From assembly GCF_021917145.1 (NCBI RefSeq), contig NC_061074.1, forward strand, positions 10,132,860 through 10,196,859: 64,000 nucleotides of DNA, given 5' to 3'. The DNA comes from Hypomesus transpacificus. Its lineage: Eukaryota; Chordata; Actinopteri; Osmeriformes; Osmeridae. The notes beneath the pieces were generated by a model. It had not been told where the DNA came from. It was given only the letters and a program-made list of their open reading frames with translations, and searched no databases. Each line of letters starts with the position of its first letter. Within the stretch, counting starts at the first letter, position 1. Position numbers and translations under genes: made by a program. This document shows, piece after piece, positions 43,950 to 54,424 of the stretch.

Positions 43950-45143
43950 TCACTGCTTTGGGGTTTTTCTACTGTGGACACGTAGGTGACTCTTCAGATG
44001 GCCATTTGTTTTACCAGAATAGTCACAGAGGTCACAGCTGTAGGGCTTCTCTCCAGTGTGAATCCTGCTGTGAACTGTGTAACTGCTAACATGGCGAAAG
44101 GTTTTACCACAGATGTCACATTTGTAGGGCTTCTCTCCAGTGTGGATCCTGTGGTGAACTGTGTAACTGCTAACACTGCGAAAGGTTTTACCACAGATGT
44201 CACAGTTGTAGGGCTTCTCTCCAGTGTGGGTCCGGTGGTGAACCGTTAAACTTCCATCCCTGCTAAAGGTTTTACCACAGAGGTCACATCTGTAGGGTTT
44301 CTCTCCAGTGTGGATCCTGCGGTGTTCTGTGAAATTGCTAGCATTGCTAAAGGTTTGATCACAGAGGTCACAGCTGTAGGGCTTCTCTCCAGTGTGAATC
44401 CGTTGGTGAACTGTTAAACTTCCATACCTGTTAAAGGTTTTACCGCAGAGGTCACAGCTGTAGGGCTTCTCTCCAGTGTGGATTCTGCTGTGATATATGT
44501 AATTGCTAACCTGGCTAAAGGTTTTACCACAGACGTCACAGATGTAGGGCTTCTCTCCAGTGTGGATCCTGCAGTGATTTCTCAAACTGCTAGCATGGTT
44601 AAAGGTTTTACCACAGATGTCACAGGTGTATGGCTTCTCTACAGTGTGGATCCTGCAGTGAGTTCTCAAACTGCTACCATGGTTAAAGGTTTTATCACAG
44701 ATGTCACAGGTGTATGGCTTCTTTACAGTGTGGATTCTGCTGTGAATTCTGAAATGGTTAGCTGTGCTAAAGGTTTTATCACAGAGGTCACAGCTGTAAG
44801 GCTTGTCTCCAGTGTGGATTTTTTGGTGACTAATGCAATGGCTAGCCTGGCTAAAGGTTTTACCACAGAGGTCACAGCTGTAGGGTTTCTCTCCAGTGTG
44901 GATCCTGTTGTGAACTGTGACACTGCTAGCATGGCTAAAGGTTTTACCACATAGGTCACAGCTGTAGGGCTTCTCTCCAGAGTGGATCCTGCAGTGAACT
45001 CTGAAAGCGCCAACACTGCTAAAGGTTTTACCACAGACATCACAGCTGTAGGGCTTCTCTCCAGTGTGGATCCTCATGTGCATCTTGAGGATCCTGGATG
45101 AGGAAAGGCTCTTTCCACATGTATCACAGTGATGTGTCTCCAT
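43950..45143 (-). CDS. C2H2 zinc-finger protein, 14 fingers
   Basis: A 397-codon paralogue, nearest to irs1. It has 14 C2H2 fingers, starts [13 protein letters not shown] and ends with the Phe-less finger ([17 protein letters not shown]) plus HSRKTPKQ, the same tail as gene 1. Several fingers begin DIC or DVC instead of DLC, and two use HTVEKPY/HTVKKPY linkers, so it has diverged most in the scaffold. Fingers 12-13 (VSSYTVH) are a recent local duplication. A TGA lies just upstream in frame. It probably arose with 43445-47050 as a copy of the gene-1 unit, because the copied collagen exon follows at 46590. A nuclear DNA-binding role is inferred from the family only. Confidence 0.87.
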   Translation of the reverse strand: METHHCDTCGKSLSSSRILKMHMRIHTGEKPYSCDVCGKTFSSVGAFRVHCRIHSGEKPYSCDLCGKTFSHASSVTVHNRIHTGEKPYSCDLCGKTFSQASHCISHQKIHTGDKPYSCDLCDKTFSTANHFRIHSRIHTVKKPYTCDICDKTFNHGSSLRTHCRIHTVEKPYTCDICGKTFNHASSLRNHCRIHTGEKPYICDVCGKTFSQVSNYIYHSRIHTGEKPYSCDLCGKTFNRYGSLTVHQRIHTGEKPYSCDLCDQTFSNASNFTEHRRIHTGEKPYRCDLCGKTFSRDGSLTVHHRTHTGEKPYNCDICGKTFRSVSSYTVHHRIHTGEKPYKCDICGKTFRHVSSYTVHSRIHTGEKPYSCDLCDYSGKTNGHLKSHLRVHSRKTPKQ

Positions 45144-46140
45144 AACTCAGCTCTCTCTTTGTTCTCTGTCTGTTCTCTCTGGATCCTGGATCTAGTCTCT
45201 GGAAGCTTTTTTTATGTAGTTGATCCTCTGTCTCGTTACTGCTGTTTTTGGTTGAGTCCCTTTCTGTAGTCTCTCTGGTTGAGTCTCTGTAGTCTCTCTG
45301 GAGCCTTAAGGTGTCTTCTCTGTCTAGCCTCCACCCATCAAGTATGATTGGCCAGTAGGGGATCTGGAAGAAACAGTTCCAAGTTAATGACAACTCAGCT
45401 TTCACATGTAAAATAATTATTTTATATAAATAATGTGTCTGTCATAATATCCACTTTGCATATGTAATGTTGATCATTTGGTGAGAGGTGTATGTTCCTC
45501 AGGTTTATGTTTAGTGGAGAAACACATCACTGTGATAACAACGTAATCTCTGGAGGATTGCCTGTTCAATCCCGGCTGTGCCATATGACGTTGTGTTCTT
45601 GGGCAAGGCACTTCACCCTACTTGCCTCGGGGGGAATGTCCCTGTACCTACTGTAAGTCGCTAAGAGCGTTTGACTAAATGTAAATGTAGCCAAAACATA
45701 GAAAATAAATCATTGAGTTTATGAGCACTGTTTATGAGCACAATTTATATTGGCTCGACTGCAGCAATACAGAACACAGCACACTATCTCGATGCTGCCG
45801 ACAAGGGCGGTCAAATGAAAGTTTACAAATCTGGAGTACGTACCTTGAGACTCCACGACTGTCTGCATCTAAATAACATGAAATAATATTACATTCACTT
45901 TTCACAACGTACTAACATATCCCTATTAATGAAGAAAAACACTGAATATAGCTAACAACACAATCGAAGTAAAGCTAGGCACTACTAGTAGCTAGCTAAA
46001 ACTGTGTAGTAGTAGCTACTAGATAGCATCGAAACCTAGCACAAAGTAGCAAATCCTAGATACACGTCAAAAGCAACGCATATAATGCTAGCACTTACCT
46101 TCATAGCGGATAGAACTGCAACAGAGCTTTAATCTTTAAA
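45144..46140 (-). promoter_or_regulatory. 5' exons and leader of zinc-finger gene 4
   Basis: Exon-3 acceptor cttccag at about 45364, small exon 2 of 25 nt (about 45843-45867; ttatttag before, gtacgt after), and exon 1 ending CGCTATGAAG|gtaagt (about 46103). As in gene 1, joining exon 1 directly to exon 3 gives an upstream frame that overlaps the zinc-finger ATG (stop at 45124), and inclusion of exon 2 ends it early. A SINE (45555-45689) has inserted in the intron. Confidence 0.5.
45555..45689 (+). mobile_element. 5'-truncated SINE copy
   Basis: Plus-strand copy of the 6021-6215 family, lacking most of the tRNA-like head. It keeps CTTGGGCAAGGCACTTCACC and the GACTAAATGTAAATGTA tail. Confidence 0.8.
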
Positions 46141-46589
46141 TGCATTAGGTCTCAAAATGTTAAAACGTAAGGACACTAAGTTTAGGTATCTTCATGATAA
46201 ACTACATTGATTCAGAGCTCACGTAACCGTGGATACAAACCAATGACTGCAAAAAGTCAATGATACAAACACTCAATATGCAGTTGCACATTTGAAACAC
46301 CAGGTGGGACCAGCACGGTAAAAAGGCTACCACGATAGTATTCTTCTCACAGATCACTGTTCATACACAATATCAATAGCTCTATGAATCAGTTTAGATT
46401 TCATACTGGTTGAAGGGGTTTTCTTGCGGGTCAAGATGGTAGCCTTGGTAACCACATTTGAGAAAAAGTTGACCAAAATGTGTTCCTTACTGGTTATGTA
46501 TTTTATGTGGTGGATGGGTTGCTAAAATGATTACTGGTCATTCAGTTGGTGTTTGGGAACCCATAGCCTGTGCTCTGGGATATCTGCAG

Positions 46590-46685
46590 GTCTGTAGGCC
46601 TACTGCACAGCAGGAGAGCCAGGGGAACCAGGACAAGATGGAGACCAAGGTCCACCTGGTGGTAGAGGGTTACCAGGTTATAAAG
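46590..46685 (+). pseudogene. Copied col4a4 exon with in-frame stop
   Basis: Copy of exon 19617-19706 with both splice sites kept (ctgcag before, gtgact after). A 6-nt insertion after GTCTGT makes the second full codon TAG in the original phase. The rest still encodes Gly-X-Y repeats. It lies 19.6 kb beyond the col4a4 stop and has no collagen exons downstream, so it is non-functional. Confidence 0.88.
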
Positions 46686-47001
46686 GTGACTTTCTGTTAT
46701 TTATCAATTCGTTTGTTGATTGATTCACTTATCTTTCATGCACCTTGTTTAGTACATGTCATTGATCATGTCAATAGTAGCCTACAAAGTTAGCTTTTGG
46801 CCTCCCCATCTTTCCCATGACAGCATCAGTTCCAAATAAAATGGGAAAAATTCACATAAACAACTTTTCCCTTACATTTCAGTCGATATGTCTCCAGTCA
46901 GTGATCTATTTACGTTTGACACACTCACATCATTGCTACCGCTCACATCTGTTGCAGTGTGTGGGGTGAACACTGAGGTGTGTGTGTCCTGGTGTCTGTA
47001 G

Positions 47002-47050
47002 GTAGTGCTGGTGACTGTGACTGTAGGGTTTCAATACCTATGGTGGGGGA
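47002..47050 (+). pseudogene. Truncated copy of the next col4a4 exon
   Basis: The first about 49 nt of exon 20023-20183 are present after an intact acceptor (tctgtag), then the duplication ends within the exon. A substitution changes the first expected Gly codon after DCDC to Arg. Confidence 0.8.
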
Positions 47051-48603
47051 CGCCAAAGGTGTCTTTGATTGGGTTGGAATATCAAAAGCCGGGGGAAAAA
47101 AACGTATTCTGCCGCCTCTCACTGAAGTTACTGGTCACACGTGAGCCCGTGGAAATGGAACGGTAGATGGCAGCATATAGCCTAGTGTACAATAATAGGC
47201 TGCTATATGAATGCGTTTTCATAGGACTTTAATAGTTGCCATGCGTTAACGCCGGTGGTCCCCGAATTGATCATGTTTCAACAAGGCTTGCTGTCAAGAT
47301 CTAGGCCTACTCGGTGGCATATGCAAATTGGGTACATTTTGACTAAATGTATAAAAAATAATTTAATTATTAGGCCTATATAAGACCACATTCTCACATG
47401 TGTTGCCAGTTCCGGTCTATGGACTAGTTCACACATTCTGTTCAAATTATATATGTTATGTAGGACGTTTTTTTATTCTTTTTATTTTTTTACACAAAAC
47501 GCATATCTGCAATTGTGATTGATTGACTTTTGGCCAATGAGATCATTACACCGAGTCTCTCTACCTATAGGGAAAGGCTACTAAGATTTTGGTACCACGG
47601 TAGGTTGTGTCCCAGGCATTTTCCAATGTAGTCAACACGTTTTGTAAGCCGGCGTTCGCCGTGTGCATTGTACAATATAGATGAGACCCGCCCAGAGAAA
47701 CAGCAGGCACCGGTGTTGACACTAATAAGGAGGACCAATCATATTAATCCTATACTATTCATAAAAGTATAGATTATAACAACTAGATCATGTCTTTTCG
47801 TTGTGATATTTTTGGACAGGTAATTTATGTAGCTTACATGTTGACGTGGCATCGGTAGGCATATTTCATTCTTTAGTATTGTACATTTTATTTAGGTGTA
47901 GGCTACACCCTTCACCGGCATCTCCAGTGTAGGCTACTGGATTTTGACGGGAGTGGAATCTCATGAACCTCGTTCTATAAAAAAGCGGCTGTTCCTGTGA
48001 CACAAAACGTGTGTACCTATACCTAGACTTGTCACTCACTAATCTCGAGCTCAGACTGGGATCGGTGGACAGGGATCCACACAAACAACCACGGTGCCAG
48101 CCAAATCGGTAGCCGAATTATACCTGGATCCGTCACGCCCGCTCAAGTTTTATTACGATGGACTTGTTTTTTAGGAAGAGATTGCTTACATTGATAGCTA
48201 TATGTTTTTTATCTTGCAGTTTTGCAGAATAGCTACAACAAACTTGGGTTCCAAAATAACAATGATAGTCTTGATAAGAACTCTGGACTGAAGTGTAAGT
48301 GTACACCATCAATATATTTGTTTGAATATATCATGGAGCATAATGTTCAAAGATGTGGAGCCTGGAGATTGTACATCAGTGGCGACAGTTTGACAGCGTC
48401 CTTTCTGGCTGCTTGGACCACTTTATAGCATAACAAGGCTTAAGAGAAATTCTCCGAAGCCTAGTGGAGAGGTGAATTTCCAACCATGGTACGTTCATAG
48501 AAAGCAACCGAACTTACGTTCAATGTACAACTAGTAGTCCAGGCTACCATATGATCTGGAGAAAACATACCTGTTTTTCCACCCGGATTTACATTTTTCC
48601 AAA
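47051..48603 (+). promoter_or_regulatory. irs1: irs1 upstream region
   Basis: No coding region is visible. It probably includes the irs1 promoter and 5' UTR. A TATA-like TATAAAAAA lies at 47976-47984, about 620 bp before the ATG. Short ORFs at 48222-48428 are likely leader artefacts. The promoter assignment rests on position and this one motif. Confidence 0.35.
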
Positions 48604-51600
48604 ATGGCCAGTCTTATTACTGAGCAGAACTGTTTTTCAGACGTAAGAAAAGTGGGCTATTTAAGGAAACCTAAAAGCATGCACAAGAGGTTTTTTGTCT
48701 TGCGCGCGGCTAGTGATGCAGGACCCTCGAGGCTCGAGTACTACGAGAACGAGAAGAAATGGAGACATAAGTCTGGAGTGCCCAAAAAGGTGATTCCTCT
48801 TGAGACATGCTTCAACATCAACAAAAGGGCTGATTCTAAAAACAAACACCTAGTTGCCCTTTACACCAAGGAAGAGTATTTTTCCATTGCTGCAGACAGC
48901 GAGCAGGAGCAAGATTTATGGTACCAAGCACTAGTGGATCTACATAATAGAGGAAAGGTTCACAACGTTGTAGCTGGCAGTAGGATTGGGGAAGAGAGTT
49001 CTGGAGAACACATGCCAGGACCAGCCTTTTCAGAAGTCTGGCAAGTTATTTTAAAACCAAAGGGCCTTGGACAAACCAAAAATTTGATTGGGATTTACAG
49101 ATTGTGCCTCACAAAAAAAAATATCAGCTTTGTAAAATTAAATTCAGATGCTGCAGCTGTCGTGCTCCAGCTAATGAACATACGTAGGTGTGGACATTCA
49201 GAGCATTTCTTTTTCATTGAAGTGGGAAGATCAGCAGTCACCGGCCCTGGAGAGTTCTGGATGCAGGTGGATGACTCTGTAGTTGCTCAAAATATGCATG
49301 AAACAATTTTGGAGGCCATGAAGGCAATGAGTGAAGAGTTTCGTCCCAGGAGCAAAAGTCAGTCCTCCTCAAACTGCTCCAACCCTATCACAGTGCCTTT
49401 GCGACGACATCACCACCACAACCCACCCCCTAGTCAGGTTGGGCTGGGCAGGAGGTCCCGGGCAGAGATTGTCACCGCTACCTCGCCTTTAGGTCCAAAG
49501 CATAGCCAGTCTTTCAGAGTCAGAGCATCGAGTGATGGGGAGGGAACCATGTCCAGACCCCTTTCTGTGGAAACGGGACCAGGAAGCCCCAGTCCTGCCA
49601 GGACCCAATCTCACAGACACCGAGGGGCATCCCGGCTGCACCCTCCCCTGAATCACAGCCGGTCTATTCCCAGGTCTTCCCGTTGCTCCCCTTCTGCCAT
49701 CAGCCCTGTCAGCCTGTCCTCCAGTTGCACCAGCGGGCACGGCTCCACCTCTGACAGCCTCTACCCCCGCCGCTCCAGCGCCTCCATGTCTGGCTCCCCG
49801 AGTGACGGAGGGTTCATCTCCTCTGACGAGTACGGCTCGAGCCCCTATGACTTCACAAGCTCCTTCCGCAGTGTCACACCGGATTTGCTAGGCTACACAC
49901 CGCCCACGACGGAGGAAGAACTGAACAACTACATCTGTATGGACAAGCCGGCAGCGCTGCCTGAAGGGAGGTCTGGCTGCAGTCGTCCTTGTGGGGCATC
50001 CCACTATCTGGAGGATCCAGAGCAGGACAAGTGTTTCAGAAAGCGAACGCACTCCTCGGGGACCCCTCCTCCTCCTCCGACACTTAACCAGCGAAACACT
50101 CCGTCTCAGTCGTCTGAGGGTTCTGTCAAGGAGTACACGAAGATGATGCCTGCTAACTCCTTCAGCCAGGGGTCGACTCACAGGGAGGAGTCCATACCAG
50201 ACTCAGCCTCGCGTGCAAACAAGGGCCTCAACGACCTCGCTAAGGGGAACGAAAACGTGCCGAAAGACGATGGATACATGCCCATGTCTCCCGGTGTGAG
50301 CGTTGCCTCCGATAAAGGCACAGACTACATGCCCATGAGCCCTGCGTGTGTGTCCGCACCCCAGCGCATCATCAACCCCCGCCAGCACCTCAGGATGGAT
50401 CCTAACGGTTACATGATGATGTCCCCCAGTGACAGCTGTTCTCCAGATATAACTACCTTTGGTAAAATCTGGGCTCACGGGGATCATCTTAAACCCTCTG
50501 TGGACAGCATAGACGAGAAGGTGTTATCGTGTGGAGATTACATGAACATGTCCCCAGCCAGCGGCTCTACCACCAGCACGCCGCCCGATTGCTACTTTAA
50601 CTCTGTCGATGAGCCGAACAGGTCCATGTACGCCTATTTCTCTCTGCCTCGCTCCCTCAAAAAGGGTCACAGGGAGGCAGAAGCGAGCCCCCTGCGCCTC
50701 TCCCTTAGCTCTGGACGCCTGGCCTTCGGCGACGACTCGTCATCCACAAGTACTGACAGTGTGGGCGGACTCGGGAACTCCCAGTTTGCAGCCAATCCCA
50801 GGACAGCTGAACGGATAAGACTGGATAGACCAGCACACCTCTCTCTGGAACCCAAGTCTAGCACTCTGTCCAGTGCCCAAGATGGCCCCTTACCCTCAGA
50901 GCCCAAAAGCCCCGGGGAGTATGTTAATATTGAATTCAGTGACAAGGTGTTCTCAGAAAACACCCCGTCAGAGTACATGAACATACACCTGGGAACCCAG
51001 GGCAGCATGCCCAGGACCGCAGACAAATCTCCACTCAGCTCAGATGATTATGCAATACAGAGAGAAGATTACGCCCCTCCCTCTCCTGCTCTGGTCTGTG
51101 AGAGCCCGCAAGGCCCGGGTTACAGCACTATTAATCCAGAGGCTTCCTGCAAAGAGCGCTCTGACACACAGAGAATACTAAACACCTCAGTGTCCAACGA
51201 TGAAGCCAGCTCATCCTGTGTGTTGCCTGGTCCGGAACTATCCTGGCTTGGGGCGGGTCCTTGCTCAGGACATGTAGGCCTTCTTGGCCCTTTGTCGGGG
51301 CTGAGCGCTTTTACCAGGGTAACGTCCAGCCCCAACTGGAACCAGGGAGCCAAAGTAATCCGGGCAGACAAGCAGGGCCGGCGTCGTCATAGCTCAGAGA
51401 CGTTCTCCTCCAAGGGGAACAAGGGGACAGTCGGCTCGACCGCGACCAACACGCAGGAAGTGAAGCGTCACAGCTCTGCCTCATTTGAAAACGTGTGGTT
51501 TAAGTTGGAGGATTCGCAAGTTGCCTACGGGAAAAGGGAGTCTTCACTCGGCGCCGGTGCCAAGAATCCTAACGAGCTGAACTACATGGACCTGGACCTG

Positions 51601-51726
51601 GACAGAGACCAGCCCCCTCCTTGGTGGGGTTGTAGCCAGACAAGGTGGCAGGAGCACCTGGGTAGAAGTGGGCCGGACGACTTAAGTGCCTATGCCAGCA
51701 TCAGCTTTAACAAAGCTGAAGAGTAA
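48604..51726 (+). CDS. irs1: Insulin receptor substrate 1
   Basis: The cytoplasmic docking protein phosphorylated by insulin and IGF-1 receptors; it recruits PI3-kinase, GRB2 and SHP2. A single 1,040-codon exon starts in good context (aaaATGgcc). The PH domain spans about residues 14-116 (GYLRKPKSMHKRFFVLRAAS). The PTB domain spans about 142-245 (EVWQVILKPKGLGQTKNLIG). The serine site RASSDGEG is at 307-314. PI3-kinase sites YMPM (Y558, Y575), YMMM (Y603), YMNM (Y646) and YICM (Y443) are present; Y511 (YTKM) and Y791 (YMNI) are variants. The GRB2 site YVNI is Y773, and Y994 and the SHP2-type Y1030 (SAYASISF) close the tail. It resembles IRS1 more than IRS2/IRS4. Human IRS1 has about 1,240 residues; the difference lies in the linker and tail. 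Confidence 0.97.
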   Translation: MASLITEQNCFSDVRKVGYLRKPKSMHKRFFVLRAASDAGPSRLEYYENEKKWRHKSGVPKKVIPLETCFNINKRADSKNKHLVALYTKEEYFSIAADSEQEQDLWYQALVDLHNRGKVHNVVAGSRIGEESSGEHMPGPAFSEVWQVILKPKGLGQTKNLIGIYRLCLTKKNISFVKLNSDAAAVVLQLMNIRRCGHSEHFFFIEVGRSAVTGPGEFWMQVDDSVVAQNMHETILEAMKAMSEEFRPRSKSQSSSNCSNPITVPLRRHHHHNPPPSQVGLGRRSRAEIVTATSPLGPKHSQSFRVRASSDGEGTMSRPLSVETGPGSPSPARTQSHRHRGASRLHPPLNHSRSIPRSSRCSPSAISPVSLSSSCTSGHGSTSDSLYPRRSSASMSGSPSDGGFISSDEYGSSPYDFTSSFRSVTPDLLGYTPPTTEEELNNYICMDKPAALPEGRSGCSRPCGASHYLEDPEQDKCFRKRTHSSGTPPPPPTLNQRNTPSQSSEGSVKEYTKMMPANSFSQGSTHREESIPDSASRANKGLNDLAKGNENVPKDDGYMPMSPGVSVASDKGTDYMPMSPACVSAPQRIINPRQHLRMDPNGYMMMSPSDSCSPDITTFGKIWAHGDHLKPSVDSIDEKVLSCGDYMNMSPASGSTTSTPPDCYFNSVDEPNRSMYAYFSLPRSLKKGHREAEASPLRLSLSSGRLAFGDDSSSTSTDSVGGLGNSQFAANPRTAERIRLDRPAHLSLEPKSSTLSSAQDGPLPSEPKSPGEYVNIEFSDKVFSENTPSEYMNIHLGTQGSMPRTADKSPLSSDDYAIQREDYAPPSPALVCESPQGPGYSTINPEASCKERSDTQRILNTSVSNDEASSSCVLPGPELSWLGAGPCSGHVGLLGPLSGLSAFTRVTSSPNWNQGAKVIRADKQGRRRHSSETFSSKGNKGTVGSTATNTQEVKRHSSASFENVWFKLEDSQVAYGKRESSLGAGAKNPNELNYMDLDLDRDQPPPWWGCSQTRWQEHLGRSGPDDLSAYASISFNKAEE

Positions 51727-51743
51727 CAACTCCTACAGACAAG
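51727..51743 (+). other. irs1: Start of irs1 3' UTR with splice donor
   Basis: Seventeen bases after the stop, ACAAG|gtgaga is a strong donor. Mammalian IRS1 also has its stop codon just before the end of exon 1, with an untranslated second exon, so this donor is expected. Confidence 0.65.
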
Positions 51744-53920
51744 GTGAGAGACTTTTTTTACTTCACGAGGCTTCGTGGGGCTTACAGTAAACTGTTTGGT
51801 ATCATTGGACCACAAATAAGTGTCAAGATGTGATGCATTCAGTGTCGTTGTGTAGGCAGGAAATGTATCCCGTGAGTAAACTTCATTGACGGAAGAAGCA
51901 TACTTGGTCACAGGATGTCATCTGTGCAGCTGGCCCACACGTGTTTGCGTTAGCCTTAGCCGTCGCAACTCTATGAGAAACCGTGACTTGAAAATGTTAA
52001 CATTCGGTCCGAATCTGCACAGCACGAGTTGTAGACCAGTGAGCAGACCACTGGGCTGGTGCACTTGGGTGTCACTTCATGCTGAAAACAAGGTCATCCT
52101 TGTTTGGAGATCCATGTGGGGAGACTGTGTATATGAGGAAGTATAGCAGCTAACTCCATCTTTTAGATAACCATCTCTAAGCCAAGGTCTGGGGATGGGG
52201 TAAAGAGGATCCTGGTTCAAGTGAACATGGACTGTGGTTTCAACATTATTAGCACATGATCACTAGATCAGAAAAGCAAAGAAATGTCCATAAGGGTTAG
52301 TAACAACAAACCAATCTTTGGCAACAGTGCAGGCATGAACATGAGTGCTTGGAATTGTGTATCGTAGTGGAAGATCTCCAGGGGTGAGATCTATAAAGGT
52401 GCATACATATAGGAAATGGCCTTTGAAACATGCTTGTGGCTGTATCTACTAAGGGTCAGATGTATATCAATAAAACTCCTATGTTCAAGAATAGGTGTAC
52501 CTTTGCACGGTTTAGACATCATGCTTAATCAATGATAAAGACAATTTACTGGGCGTGCAATGGCCATTTCTTAATGAATATTGATAGCTTACACCCATTT
52601 ATGGTAAAATAGGTTGTTTTCATTTGGGCCACTAGTGAATTATGCTAAACAAACAAACCGATGAATCAAAATTCCCCACGAGAGGAAAGAAGAGTTCTTG
52701 CTCTTCTAACCTGGGGGTCCTGTTCCACCCTCTGCTCTCACTCTCCAGTGGGAGAATAAACTTCCCTCTCATTCACACACCCTGTCATTGATTTTACAAT
52801 GAGTAACAAGAGTGTATGAGTAAAGTGTATTACCTTCCCTGGTATATGCAAAACTGACTTAAAAATGTTTTTGTATTTGAGAATGTAGCCTGCAAGGCAT
52901 GTCTTGTATCAGACGGGTCTTGTAAAACACAAACAGTCCCTAGGCACTAATCACTTTAATCCTATTAATATTGTGCACTTTTTGGTTTTGTCAAATGCTT
53001 TTATACATTTGGCCACGGGTTGTGCTCCTGCAAGGCTTGAGCTCTGCACGCTGAATCTTCTCACGGTGGCATTTGCGGCGCCCTCCCTTTGTTATGCCCA
53101 GTCCTGTCTGTTTATTGTACTAAACTTGCTCAAAATCGGGTGGCCATGACACTCATTTAAGAACACGCAAAGCAAACCAGGAGGGGGAACGGTGGACATA
53201 GGAAAGCGCGTAAAAAAAATTTAGGGAGTGAAATAGCCAGTGGAATGTGTGTAAAAGGCTAAATGAGCACATTGTTTGTAGCTCCAGGGCTGGAAATCTG
53301 CCTCTAGAATTTACACCGGCTTTTGTACCTGTTTTACATGGGGCTTATTAAAGCTTCTTGGTGGAGTAGCACGAGGCTGAGAGGAGGGGGGAGGATAGGT
53401 AAGACAACAAACAGAGAGGGAAAGAGCACCTAATCTTTCTCCTCTGATACCTCAGTAGGTGTACAGTATAATGCTGTCTGGTCTGTTTCTGTATACTCTG
53501 TGTTTTCTACGGTAAGATCAAGCCTCCAGCTATACAGCTTATTGAACATAGAGCTGCTTTGATGTGGTGCCAAAGCACAGACCATAATAGAGACTGCATG
53601 CATTTCAGCTCTCAGGGCTTGCTGCCTGGTGAACCTGATGCTCTGAGAAGGGTTAGTTGAGCTGCTAAACCAGGGGACTGACTGCCAGCGGCGGGAGCAG
53701 GCTCGGCCCCACCCCGTCCCACCTTTCTCCTTGACTCACTTCCATGCAGCCATGCTTCTGCCTGGCCAACTCCAAGTCCCAGAGTGCATTGTCCTCGCAT
53801 CACCTCCTCAGCCTGCAGTGCCGGGCTGACGGTGGCTTGGTTGGACTGCGTATGTAGCCGGTGTGTGGTGAAACTCACTCCTCAAGTATGTAGTAGGCCA
53901 CCCGCGTCAACGAATTGCTA
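51744..53920. other. Probable irs1 3'-UTR intron, no features seen
   Basis: Single-copy-looking non-coding sequence. ORFs of 66-88 codons (52904-53149 and 53612-53878) show no domain and no splice context I would trust. Confidence 0.5.
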
Positions 53921-53923
53921 GCT

Positions 53924-54000
53924 TTTCGTTGGCGTAGTTGGTAGTGGTGGCGCTTGGGAAGTCAGAGGTGGTGAGTTCGACTCCCCGTGGGAGCGGACGG
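53924..54000 (+). other. tRNA-like (SINE-head) sequence
   Basis: A-box-like TGGCGTAGTTGG and B-box-like GAGTTCGACTCCC at tRNA spacing. The T-stem does not pair well and no acceptor stem is evident, so it is a degenerate tRNA-derived repeat rather than a working tRNA gene. Confidence 0.35.
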
Positions 54001-54424
54001 AGGCCCGTAAACCTCTGACGGAACGTGCAAGACCACGTCTGTTACACGTACTGTACACTACAATTAAGTGTTTAGCCGTGAGGTCCTGCGAGTCGTGAGG
54101 TCCAGCATGTCTCCACCATGCTCACCATTAGGTTCCTGTAACTCGGTTATTGAGTGATTCTTAATATTGAGCACAGGCGTTTGTCTCTGTGTGTCGTGGC
54201 TTTTTATAATTGTGCAGACTGCAGCCTCAGGCTGTGCTTCGTAAACTAGGTTTCTGTCTTCAATCCTTTCCTACTTAATGGGTATATAACGTTGATAACT
54301 AAATTAATATGTTGGATCAGTGTTTCCCTTTTTCGTTAAATAGTTTGAGTTCTTGTCCAACAAAGGAAACAAACAAGAATCAGCGATGTCCTTCAGGTAT
54401 GTGGTTTGACAGTGAACCATGTGG

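Larger units (their letters stand above)
46190..47050 (+). repeat. Segmental duplicate of col4a4 intron and exon sequence
   Basis: Near-identical to 19230-20071: GTAACCGTGGATACAAACC, then TTGCGGGTCAAGATGGTAGC, a collagen exon, its intron and the first about 49 nt of the next exon. Homology stops abruptly at 47050. The copy is directly 5' of zinc-finger gene 4, as the original is of gene 1, so gene and collagen sequence were copied together. Confidence 0.88.

Noticed and set aside
46590..47050. Additional functional col4a4 exons downstream, or a second collagen gene
   Set aside because: The copy has an in-frame stop, the second exon is truncated, and no further collagen exons follow.
48661..51371. 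Minus-strand ORFs inside irs1 (60-120 codons)
   Set aside because: Shadows of the 1,040-codon irs1 frame with no independent support.
53924..54000. Functional tRNA gene
   Set aside because: T-stem mismatches and no acceptor stem; better explained as a SINE head.
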